Assembly (NCBI RefSeq): GCF_016906995.1
Contig: NZ_JAFBBD010000005.1
Location: 248,001-312,000, forward strand
Direction of reading: 5' to 3'
From: Spongiibacter marinus
GTDB taxonomy: Bacteria > Pseudomonadota > Gammaproteobacteria > Pseudomonadales > Spongiibacteraceae
Length of the DNA: 64,000 bases
Position numbers and translations under genes: made by a program. Below are positions 44,798-51,959 of this stretch, piece by piece. The notes under the pieces are model-generated. The model saw only the letters and a program-made list of their open reading frames with translations, had not been told where the DNA came from and ran no database searches. Numbering within the stretch: position 1 is the stretch's first letter; the number at the start of each line of letters is the position of its first letter.

Positions 44798-45496
44798 ATG
44801 CAATGGCCGTCTCCACTGACTCCCGCTGTACTGCTTCGTCGCTATAAGCGATTTCTCGCCGATGTGCGCTTGGAGTGTGGCACCGAGTTGACCGTACACT
44901 GCCCCAATACCGGTGCCATGACCGGTTGCGATACGCCCGGTAGTCGCGTGTGGTTGAGTTACAGCGACAACCCCAAGCGTAAGTATGCCTACACCTGGCA
45001 GATGGTAGAGGTAGACGGGAACAAGGTGTGTATCCACTCGGCCTTGGCCAATAAGCTGGTGGCCGAGGCCTTGGATGAGCAAGTGATAACTGAGCTTGCT
45101 GGGTGTTCAGGCTATCAGGCTGAGCAGCGCTTGCCCGACGGCAGTCGCATCGACTTTGTCCTGGAGACGGCAAATGGCCCCTGTAATGTGGAGGTTAAAT
45201 CGGTAACCCTATTAAGCGAGGACGGGGGTGGCCGTTTTCCCGATGCGGTGAGCACGCGTGCGCGTCGCCACATTCGCGGCTTGCGTGAACACGTAGCGGC
45301 GGGCGGGCAAGCGGCGCTGCTTTTTGCGGTTTTGCATGAGGGAATTAACGCGGTGGCAGCTGCGGCGGATATCGACCCTGCCTATGCGCGCGAATTGGCT
45401 GAAGCCCAGCGCGAAGGCGTGCAACTGCTGGCATATCGCGCGCAGATTGATGAGCAGGGGATGCGCCTGCAATCATCGCTGCCAGTGACGGCTTAG
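44798..45496 (+). CDS. sfsA: SfsA-family DNA/RNA nuclease
   Basis: A 232-residue SfsA protein. Conserved blocks are RYKRFLADVRLECG, HCPNTGAMTGCDTPGSRVWL, then GSRIDFVLE and CNVEVKSVTLL, which hold the nuclease-like acidic residues, and PDAVSTRARRHIRGL. E. coli SfsA is 234 aa and was first noted as a sugar fermentation stimulation protein; the PD-(D/E)XK-like fold supports a nuclease role. An AAGGG site precedes the ATG. Stop overlaps the convergent Rieske gene by 4 nt. Confidence 0.96.
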   Translation: MQWPSPLTPAVLLRRYKRFLADVRLECGTELTVHCPNTGAMTGCDTPGSRVWLSYSDNPKRKYAYTWQMVEVDGNKVCIHSALANKLVAEALDEQVITELAGCSGYQAEQRLPDGSRIDFVLETANGPCNVEVKSVTLLSEDGGGRFPDAVSTRARRHIRGLREHVAAGGQAALLFAVLHEGINAVAAAADIDPAYARELAEAQREGVQLLAYRAQIDEQGMRLQSSLPVTA

Positions 45497-45831
45497 GGCG
45501 CCTGCTCGGCGAGTAATTCGTCGAGTAATAGCTCGCCATTTTCTACCCGGCAGCGCAGTGCCTGCAACGATTGACCCAAGCAGGGACCGGAGACGCATTC
45601 ACCAGACTCGATAATAAACAGCGCGCCGTGGGTCGCGCATTGGATCAGCGTTTCTTCCACGTCGAGGAATTGGTCTTCCTGCCAGTGCAGCTCAATGCCG
45701 AGGTGGGGGCAGCGATTGCGGTACAGGTAAACCCCGCCATTACTGCGGACCGCAAACAGTGAGTGACCTTGATAGTTCAGGCCTTTGGAGCCGGGCTCGG
45801 GGATCTCGTCAAGGCGGCAAAGTACGGTCAC
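45493..45831 (-). CDS. Rieske [2Fe-2S] ferredoxin-like protein
   Basis: A 112-residue single Rieske domain. The cluster ligands are CPHLGIELHW (Cys41, His43) and CATHGALF (Cys65, His68). There is no signal peptide or membrane helix, so it is a cytosolic ferredoxin-like protein, similar to components of dioxygenases or to small-subunit proteins. Its ATG overlaps the patatin gene stop by 4 nt (ATGA), so they are co-translated. A functional partner is not seen nearby. Confidence 0.92.
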   Translation of the reverse strand: MTVLCRLDEIPEPGSKGLNYQGHSLFAVRSNGGVYLYRNRCPHLGIELHWQEDQFLDVEETLIQCATHGALFIIESGECVSGPCLGQSLQALRCRVENGELLLDELLAEQAP

Positions 45832-46898
45832 AGTTCCTGGTCTCCGGCGGGGGCGGTCTGGACAAGTCGGTCATCACCTTCGCTATTAAAGGCGTGGCGT
45901 ATCGCGGGCAGCATGCGATCCACGGCGTCGCGGCCCTCGGCAATGGCCTCGGCAGCATCGCCAAAGTCCAGCAAGCCGATGTGTCCCAGGCGCGGCCACA
46001 GCATAATATCCGCCGGTTCGCCGGCCAGGCGAGAGCGGGTAATGCGGTCCTGCATAATATTGATCGAGCTCATCATCACATTGAGGGTGCCGGGCGCTTC
46101 TGGCTTTTTCTCGCTGGGGCTGCGCCAGTTGCTGGCCGCTTCTTTTACGCTGCTGGCAAAGCGGCTGAACGCGGCGGCGAGTTGCGATTCTTCGTCGCCC
46201 TCTCCGTCATTACCCGAGCCGATAGCGGGGTGATCCTCCTCGGCCTCCTCCTCTTCGGCGATCTCCTCTTTGCGCTGCTGCTCGTTGTCGGGCGCGCGAG
46301 CGTCTCGCTCAATTTTGCGGCGGCCAACCAAGTCGCTGTTCAGGTCAACGCCAATGGTGATGTCGGCACCGAGGGCGCGGCACACCGACACCGGAACGGG
46401 GTTTACCAAGCCGCCGTCCACAAGCCAGGAGTCGCGGTGAGCCACCGGCGTTAATACACCGGGCACCGCCATTGATGCACGTACGGCCTCCCACAGCGGG
46501 CCGCGCTGCAGCCACACTTCTCGGCCGCGCTGGAGGTCTGTTGCGACGGCGGCAAAGGGCAGCGATAAGTCTTCGATATTGGGGTTGCCGTATTCACTGA
46601 TGAAGTAGTCGATCAGTCGTGTCGCGTGAGCCACACCGCCTGTGGCTGTCAGGCTAACACTCATGTAGTGAAAAACCTGGGCGCTGCTCAGTGTTTGAAT
46701 CCAGGCTGAAAAATCGTCCAGGTGTTCAGTGAGATAGCAGGCGGCAATCACCGAGCCAATGGAAGTGCCGACAATAATATCGGGCTTGATGCCCAGTTCT
46801 CCCAGGCGTTGAATAACGCCAATATGTGCCATGCCTCGGGCAGAGCCGCTGCCCAGTGCTAACGCGATTTTTTTGTGGTCGGCGGTGTGAGCTTCCAC
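45828..46898 (-). CDS. Patatin-like phospholipase (RssA-type)
   Basis: A 356-residue patatin-family hydrolase. The oxyanion glycines are LGSGSARGMAHIGV, the nucleophile is Ser46 in GTSIGSV, and the catalytic Asp is in VDGGLVNPVPV. The C-terminal third is acidic with an EEEAEEDHPAIGSGND stretch, longer than E. coli RssA (301 aa). A substrate of phospholipid type is expected. The start is GTG at 46898 with an AGGAG site 10 nt upstream. It is upstream of, and overlaps, the Rieske gene. Confidence 0.9.
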   Translation of the reverse strand: MEAHTADHKKIALALGSGSARGMAHIGVIQRLGELGIKPDIIVGTSIGSVIAACYLTEHLDDFSAWIQTLSSAQVFHYMSVSLTATGGVAHATRLIDYFISEYGNPNIEDLSLPFAAVATDLQRGREVWLQRGPLWEAVRASMAVPGVLTPVAHRDSWLVDGGLVNPVPVSVCRALGADITIGVDLNSDLVGRRKIERDARAPDNEQQRKEEIAEEEEAEEDHPAIGSGNDGEGDEESQLAAAFSRFASSVKEAASNWRSPSEKKPEAPGTLNVMMSSINIMQDRITRSRLAGEPADIMLWPRLGHIGLLDFGDAAEAIAEGRDAVDRMLPAIRHAFNSEGDDRLVQTAPAGDQEL

Positions 46899-46962
46899 AG
46901 TATTTTTGCTCCTGGTTTCGCCACTGAGTTGATGGCGTTACTATGATGCCATGACTTGAAAG

Positions 46963-47727
46963 GTGGACACTATCAGAACCCGCGACGACATGGACGATTA
47001 CCGAATGACAGAAGCGCTCCTGTGTGGGCAAGACGAATCGCTGATGGTGGATGTGCTGGGCTGTCCCGTTCATCCCGCGATTGTTGCGCCCTTCGAAGCG
47101 CTGCGATCAGATGCCGCGCGCGCAGGCTTTGAGTTGAAAATTGTCAGCGGGTTCCGCGGCTTTGACCGACAGTTGGCGATCTGGAATGCGAAGGCCAGTG
47201 GTCGCCGCCCGCTGCTCGATAGCGACGGCCAGGCCCTGTGTTTTAACGAATTAAGCTGTGAGCAGTTGCTCGACGCTATCTTGCGTTGGTCAGCCCTGCC
47301 CGGCGCCTCCCGTCACCATTGGGGCAGCGACATCGACGTGTATGACGCCGCGGCGGTGGCCAGTGATTATTCGGTACAGCTCAGCCCGCAGGAGGTGAAC
47401 GACGGCGGCCCCTTTGCTCCGTTGCACGACTGGCTGGACCACCAACTTGCCAACGGTGCCAGTTACGGTTTCTTCCGACCCTATGCTGAAGACCGCGGGG
47501 GTATCGCTCCGGAGCGTTGGCATTTAAGCTATGCGCCGCTGTCGGCACGCTGCGAATCCGCCCTCACGCCAGGGCGATTGCGCCAGGTACTCGCCGAGGC
47601 GGATATCGAACTTAAAGAGCCGATACTGACGCACTTAGACGAGTTATATCGTCGCTATGTTGCTGTGCCTAAAGAGGCGTACCCTTCAGCGCATGCACCG
47701 CTGTTGGCAGTAGGAGAAGAATATTGA
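46963..47727 (+). CDS. M15-family D-Ala-D-Ala carboxypeptidase-like protein
   Basis: A 254-residue M15 (VanY/DdpX-type) zinc peptidase. SGFRGFDRQLAIWN is the substrate-side motif and SRHHWGSDIDVYD holds the first His and Asp zinc ligands; the second His is in PERWHLSYAPL. No clear signal peptide, so it may act in the cytosol or be exported by another route. The start is unsure: GTG at 46963 has an AAAG adjacent, and later ATG codons at 46990 and 47005 lack a ribosome site. The cysE gene overlaps its stop by 4 nt. Confidence 0.88.
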   Translation: MDTIRTRDDMDDYRMTEALLCGQDESLMVDVLGCPVHPAIVAPFEALRSDAARAGFELKIVSGFRGFDRQLAIWNAKASGRRPLLDSDGQALCFNELSCEQLLDAILRWSALPGASRHHWGSDIDVYDAAAVASDYSVQLSPQEVNDGGPFAPLHDWLDHQLANGASYGFFRPYAEDRGGIAPERWHLSYAPLSARCESALTPGRLRQVLAEADIELKEPILTHLDELYRRYVAVPKEAYPSAHAPLLAVGEEY

Positions 47728-48515
47728 ATTTAAGCGTCGCGCAGCTGTGGGCCGCTATGCAGGAGGAGGCCAAGGCCTTTGGTCGCAATGAACCCGTACT
47801 GGCCAGCTTTTATCACGCCAGTATTCTCAATCACGGTAGCTTTTCTGCCGCATTGAGTTTTCATATTGCCTCGCGCCTGGGCTGCGATTCGGTGCCCGCG
47901 ATGCTGATACGCGATGTCGCAAGCGAGGCGTATGCCGCTGACCCGGAGGTGCTCGCCGCAGCCGTGGCTGATATTTGCGCCCACTACGACCGCGACCCCG
48001 CCTGTGATCACTACGGTATGCCCTTTCTGTACTTTAAAGGCTTTCAGGCGATTCAGGCCCACCGTATCGCCCATTGGCTGTGGCAGCAGGGGCGCGAGTC
48101 CTTATCGCTGTTTTTGCAAAATCGCATCGCCACCGTATTCGATGTTGATATTCACCCGGCCGCGCGCATTGGCCGCGGTATTATGGTCGATCACGCCACC
48201 GGCGTCGTGATTGGTGAAACCGCAGTGGTGGGCAATAATGTTTCCATGCTGCACTCCGTGACCCTCGGCGGCTGCGGCAGTGGTCGCGGCCCACGGCACC
48301 CACACATTGAAGACGGTGTGTTGATCGCCGCCGGTGCCAAGGTGCTGGGTAATATCACCGTTGGTGAAGGCGCAAAGATCGCCGCGGGTAGTGTGGTGCT
48401 CAACCCTGTTGCCGCCCATACCACCGTGGCGGGCGTACCCGCGAAGCCGGTCGGGCGCCTGTCGCGAGAAATCCCCGCCCTGAATATGGATCAGAACATT
48501 AACGGCGACAGCTAG
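47724..48515 (+). CDS. cysE: Serine O-acetyltransferase
   Basis: A 263-residue CysE: N-terminal helical domain, then a left-handed parallel beta-helix of hexapeptide repeats. DIHPAARIGRGIMVDHATGV, GVVIGETAVVGNNVSMLHSV and TLGGCGSGRGPRHP are classical. It makes O-acetylserine from serine and acetyl-CoA, the first step of cysteine synthesis. The start is TTG at 47724. It overlaps the M15 peptidase gene by 4 nt, which suggests a common transcript. Confidence 0.95.
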   Translation: MNLSVAQLWAAMQEEAKAFGRNEPVLASFYHASILNHGSFSAALSFHIASRLGCDSVPAMLIRDVASEAYAADPEVLAAAVADICAHYDRDPACDHYGMPFLYFKGFQAIQAHRIAHWLWQQGRESLSLFLQNRIATVFDVDIHPAARIGRGIMVDHATGVVIGETAVVGNNVSMLHSVTLGGCGSGRGPRHPHIEDGVLIAAGAKVLGNITVGEGAKIAAGSVVLNPVAAHTTVAGVPAKPVGRLSREIPALNMDQNINGDS

Positions 48516-48640
48516 CGCCCATGCTCCTCTGAGCCGCAGGCCCGGGCGCGATTTTTGTGCGTCTGTTTCACGGTTTTTGTCGCAGCAGCTTGATAATTTC
48601 GTCAGAATGTTTAGATTACAATGTCTGCCAATAGTGACAT

Positions 48641-48656
48641 TGCCGCCGCGGCGGCA
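48641..48656. repeat. 16-bp perfect GC-rich palindrome
   Basis: TGCCGCCG|CGGCGGCA lies in the 190-bp gap between cysE and the next gene. One mismatch allows a longer arm to CA...TG. Short AGTGAC repeats flank it. It lacks a T-run, so a simple terminator is not indicated. Confidence 0.5.
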
Positions 48657-48705
48657 GTGACGATGACATAAGAAAACAAAAAAGAAGCATAGATAAGGGG
48701 TGCGT

Positions 48706-49185
48706 GTGAGCGTTAAGTTGCTGGATAACAAAGCTTTTTATGGCTACCGGGTCCGCCGGACAGTGGCGGGTGAGCTCTATCAGGAGTATTTCTCCCTGAA
48801 GAAAGACGGTAAGCGCCTAGAGGGACGGGCGCAAAAGGCCATAGAGAAGCAAGCGATGGAACGCGATCAAGAATTAGAAGCGCAGCAAAAGCGCTTTCTG
48901 GAGGAAACCAAGGAAGAACGCTGCTTCAAGCCAGACGGCAGCGTGCGCGGTATCAGCTATCTGTTGAAGACCGAGAAGAGTGGCAATTTGACGCCGATCT
49001 TTCAGGTGGGTGTGGCGTCAAAGGTCGAGAAAAAGACCGTGTGCACGAGTTTTTCACTCAATGCTCACGGCAGTGATGAGGCTTGGCATCGCGCGGTGGA
49101 AGCCTATGCGAAACATAAAACGATTCACAAAAACTCTAAACTCTATCAGCGCCTGTTAAGCGCCAAGCCCAAGGTGGCGTCTTAA
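48706..49185 (+). CDS. Hypothetical basic protein with possible AP2-like domains
   Basis: A 159-residue Lys-rich protein. Two parts look alike in pattern: GYRVRRTVAGELYQEYFSL and VRGISYLLKTEKSGN followed by LTPIFQVGVASKVEKK. The strand-helix layout resembles AP2/integrase-type DNA-binding domains, but the match is weak and could be a chance pattern. The central stretch (QELEAQQKRFLEETKEER) is a charged helix. The GTG at 48706 has AAGGGG 5 nt upstream and is preferred to the GTG two codons earlier. Converges on the exporter gene with 4-nt stop overlap. Confidence 0.55.
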   Translation: MSVKLLDNKAFYGYRVRRTVAGELYQEYFSLKKDGKRLEGRAQKAIEKQAMERDQELEAQQKRFLEETKEERCFKPDGSVRGISYLLKTEKSGNLTPIFQVGVASKVEKKTVCTSFSLNAHGSDEAWHRAVEAYAKHKTIHKNSKLYQRLLSAKPKVAS

Positions 49186-50201
49186 GCGTTAAGCAAGCGG
49201 CCGAAGGTCTGTTGGCGCAGCGGTTTAATGGCCGCTACTGCCAGCACGACCAGCGCGGCCACTGCCAACCACTCGGGCAGCATGCTGTGCTGGTGTGCCT
49301 GCCCGCCGCTAATCTCCCAGTTAAACAGACTCACCAATTGGTCTAGCAACAGACCCGCAGCGATACTAATGGTGCTTACCGTACCCAGATAGGCAACGAG
49401 CGCGCGGCGTCCCAGTTCCTTGTGCACCATTCCCACCGCCGCGATATTGCTGGCCGGGCCCGCGAGCATAAAGACCAGCACCGCGCCAGGTGATACGCCC
49501 GCCATTAGCAGTCCTGCGGCGATGGGCGTGGACGCGCTGGCACAGATATACATGGGAATACCTACCAACACCATTACGACCATGGCAAGGGGGCCCCGGC
49601 CCCATTCGGCCAGCCAGGCCGCTGGCACAAAGGTCTGCACCGCCGCCGCAAACAGCATGCCCACCAACAGCCAGGGCAGCATGTCCTCAAGCAGTCGCCC
49701 GAAGGTGTAGTGAAGGCCCTCTCTCCAGCTGGTTTTCGTCGGCGCGGCAGAGCGCTTTGAGCAACAAGACGTTGTTGCGGCCTCGGCTTGTGATGCGGGT
49801 TTGCCATCGTTCCAGCCGGTTAACAAGCCCGCGGCAATGGCATTGGCGATGGCCACAATGGGTCGCGCAATGGTCATCACCGGCCCCAGTAGGCCGTAAC
49901 TCAGGGCAATGGAGTCGACGCCGGTCTCAGGCGTGGAAATCAAAAACGATACTGTTGCGCCCTTCGACGCGCCGGCGCGTCGCAGCCCCATTGCCACCGG
50001 CAGAACGCCGCACGAGCACAGGGGCATGGGGGCGCCAAATAGCGCCGCTTTGATCACCGAGCCAATACCGGGTTTGCCCAGCTGCCGTTCCAGCAGGGCA
50101 TTGGGAATCCAGGCTTTCATCAAGCCGGCAAGTACCAAACCCATAACGAGTAGGGGGGCGGCGTCCAAACTGAGTAAGTAGAGGTTGTTGAGGAAATTCA
50201 T
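49182..50201 (-). CDS. SO_0444-type Cu/Zn efflux permease (DUF318/ArsP-like)
   Basis: A 339-residue permease with about eight to ten helices in two halves. PLCSCGVLPVAMGLRRAGAS and the STPETGVDS motif are typical of the SO_0444 family of metal exporters, and the second half carries CASASTPIAAGLLMAGVSPG. A loop with TSCCSKRS may bind metal. It lies downstream of the MerR-type regulator with a 4-nt overlap, so it is the target operon of that regulator. Function in Zn/Cu/Cd tolerance is inferred from family. Confidence 0.88.
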   Translation of the reverse strand: MNFLNNLYLLSLDAAPLLVMGLVLAGLMKAWIPNALLERQLGKPGIGSVIKAALFGAPMPLCSCGVLPVAMGLRRAGASKGATVSFLISTPETGVDSIALSYGLLGPVMTIARPIVAIANAIAAGLLTGWNDGKPASQAEAATTSCCSKRSAAPTKTSWREGLHYTFGRLLEDMLPWLLVGMLFAAAVQTFVPAAWLAEWGRGPLAMVVMVLVGIPMYICASASTPIAAGLLMAGVSPGAVLVFMLAGPASNIAAVGMVHKELGRRALVAYLGTVSTISIAAGLLLDQLVSLFNWEISGGQAHQHSMLPEWLAVAALVVLAVAAIKPLRQQTFGRLLNA

Positions 50202-50632
50202 GCGTGATGCTCCTGTTGGGCACTGAGTTCGTCATCGAGCGCTTGCAGGATGCTGCAGTGATTGGCGGGAACATCGCCGCCGCAGCAGGCCTCGACTACC
50301 TTGCTCAGGGCGTCACGGATGCTTTTCAGCTCCCTCAGTTTTCGTTCGACCTGAGCGAGTTTCTCTTGGGCAATGCCCTTTACTTCACCACAGGACTTGG
50401 CTTCCGGGTCGACGCGAATGGCCAGTAATTCGCGAATATCGTCGAGACTGAAGCCCATGCTCTTGGCGCGCAGGATAAACTCTAGCTGCTTAATAGAGGC
50501 GGTGTTGTAAAAACGATAGCCATTGGCGCTGCGCCCGGTGGCGGCCAGTAAGCCCTCGCGCTCGTAAAAGCGCAGCGTTTCCACTGTGCAATCGAGCTTT
50601 TTAGCGAGTTCTCCAATCCTTAGTTGAGCCAT
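50198..50632 (-). CDS. MerR-family heavy-metal regulator (Zn/Cd/Pb type)
   Basis: A 144-residue ZntR/CadR-like regulator. N-terminal winged HTH: RIGELAKKLDCTVETLRFYE. Metal-binding residues of the group are Cys81 and Cys116-Cys117 with a later His125-Cys126 in the CCGGD...NHCSIL motif, which points to Zn, Cd or Pb. The ATG at 50632 gives the normal length; an upstream start at 50740 crosses the terminator and operator. Its promoter carries a classic MerR dyad with a 20-nt spacer. Confidence 0.92.
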   Translation of the reverse strand: MAQLRIGELAKKLDCTVETLRFYEREGLLAATGRSANGYRFYNTASIKQLEFILRAKSMGFSLDDIRELLAIRVDPEAKSCGEVKGIAQEKLAQVERKLRELKSIRDALSKVVEACCGGDVPANHCSILQALDDELSAQQEHHA

Positions 50633-50665
50633 GGTGATTCCCCTGATTCCGTTGCTACTGAGATC

Positions 50666-50697
50666 AGAATAGAGCTTGTAGGTTACTACAGGGTCAA
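50666..50697 (-). promoter_or_regulatory. MerR-type promoter/operator with 20-nt spacer
   Basis: On the minus strand, TTGACC (-35) and TATTCT (-10) are 20 nt apart, which is longer than usual as in all MerR-regulated promoters. A CTGTAGTAACCTACAAG dyad fills the spacer. It lies 34 nt upstream of the merR start. Confidence 0.82.
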
Positions 50698-50740
50698 GGC
50701 TTGGCAGTAGGTTTGTTAAAAATGGCGATAAGGTGGGCAC

Positions 50741-50779
50741 AAAAAAGCCCGGCGTCTTTTCAGAGGCCGGGCTTTTTTT
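50741..50779. terminator. Bidirectional terminator after ppa
   Basis: AAAAAAGCCCGGC pairs with GCCGGGCTTTTTT-type sequence (loop of about 11 nt). It has an A-run on one side and T-run on the other, so it can stop transcription from either direction. It is 11 nt downstream of the ppa stop. Confidence 0.92.
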
Positions 50780-50790
50780 AGCGTGGCTAC

Positions 50791-51318
50791 TTAGCCTTTG
50801 TAAGCAGCAGCGGCTTTTTCAACTTCGGCCAGGGCTTCTTTGCTGCCTGCCCAACCGTCAACCTTCACCCACTTGCCTTTTTCGAGGTCTTTGTAGTTCT
50901 CGAAGAAGTGTTCGATCTGCTGGATAAGCAGCTCGGGCAGGTCAGAGGGCTCTTTTACGTCTTTGTAGAGCACGCTCAGTTTGTCGTGGGGAACGGCCAG
51001 CAGTTTGGCGTCTTTACCCGCTTCGTCGCTCATGTTCAGAATGCCGATGGGGCGGGCACGAATCACTGAGCCGGGAACAACGGGGTAAGGCGTCACAACC
51101 AGTACGTCCAGTGGGTCACCGTCTTCAGACAGGGTGTTGGGGATGTAGCCGTAGTTGGCTGGGTAGAACATTGGGGTGGCCATGAAACGGTCAACCATCA
51201 GCGCATCGTACTCTTTTTCAATCTCGTACTTGATAGGGCTGCTGTTTGCAGGGATTTCGATGGCGACGAAAATATCGTGCGGCAGTTCTTTGCCGGCTGG
51301 GATCGAGTTATAGCTCAT
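50791..51318 (-). CDS. ppa: Inorganic pyrophosphatase
   Basis: A 175-residue family I soluble pyrophosphatase (E. coli Ppa is 176). The metal- and PPi-binding signature is [15 protein letters not shown]; others are [16 protein letters not shown] and [13 protein letters not shown]. It hydrolyses the PPi released by many syntheses. Monocistronic, ended by a strong terminator. Confidence 0.98.
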   Translation of the reverse strand: MSYNSIPAGKELPHDIFVAIEIPANSSPIKYEIEKEYDALMVDRFMATPMFYPANYGYIPNTLSEDGDPLDVLVVTPYPVVPGSVIRARPIGILNMSDEAGKDAKLLAVPHDKLSVLYKDVKEPSDLPELLIQQIEHFFENYKDLEKGKWVKVDGWAGSKEALAEVEKAAAAYKG

Positions 51319-51514
51319 GAGTCGTTTCCGTTATCAGCTGTGTGCAAGGTGAAAAAATCGCGCTGATTATACCCGCTAGGGCGGGTTAACACTAATTTGA
51401 TTCACAGCCTTGCTGGCCGGCTTTTCGCCCGCTTCGGCCTGACTTTGAGGCCACGGGCTAACGGTTGCCAGGGCGCGTAAGCGAATTGCGGCGGGGAAAG
51501 GGAGTGGTGAAAGG

Positions 51515-51542
51515 GCCGGCTGCACGGGGAGTTGCAGCCGGC
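51515..51542 (-). terminator. Hairpin downstream of nirD
   Basis: GCCGGCTGCA pairs perfectly with TGCAGCCGGC across an 8-nt loop, 32 nt downstream of the nirD stop on the minus strand. There is no T-run, so termination is uncertain. The rest of the 255-bp gap to ppa has no other feature I can support. Confidence 0.45.
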
Positions 51543-51573
51543 AAGGGGGAGACTAATCCTTGGAAGGTGCGTT

Positions 51574-51891
51574 TTATAGTTGGACCTGCACCAGGCCGTT
51601 CTCGTTGCGCGCGGGGAAGCGACGCACAGAGATACTGTCGTCTTCAAGGCAGTGTCCCGCCTCCAGACTGAAATGCTGTTTGTACAGTGGTGAGGCAACC
51701 ACTAGCGTGTCGCCGACGCTACCAACAATTCCCCGCGCCAGCACATTGGCGCGGCTGAACGGGCAGTGGTTGTCCAGTGCGAAGATGCGGTCATCGACGC
51801 GAAAGACGGCAAGCTGCGTGTCGCCGACTAAGGCGGCGGCGCCAGCATTGGGTAAAATGTCGTCGAGTGTGCAGACGGTGGTCCAGCTCAT
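51574..51891 (-). CDS. nirD: Nitrite reductase (NADH) small subunit
   Basis: A 105-residue NirD. Rieske-like fold without the cluster: DDRIFALDNHCPFSRANV and YKQHFSLEAGHCLEDD keep the shape but lack the paired Cys-x-His ligands, as in NirD. It supports NirB in NADH-dependent reduction of nitrite to ammonium in the cytosol. It follows nirB by 68 nt. Confidence 0.95.
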   Translation of the reverse strand: MSWTTVCTLDDILPNAGAAALVGDTQLAVFRVDDRIFALDNHCPFSRANVLARGIVGSVGDTLVVASPLYKQHFSLEAGHCLEDDSISVRRFPARNENGLVQVQL

Positions 51892-51959
51892 AGCTAATCT
51901 CCATACTTGTGCGAGGTTTCTCGCTGTGTTGCTCTGTGTGGCTCCTGTCAGTGAGACCT

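Noticed and set aside
51402-51698. 98-residue minus ORF beside nirD
   Set aside because: Overlaps the end of nirD in another frame and crosses the hairpin; no family resemblance.
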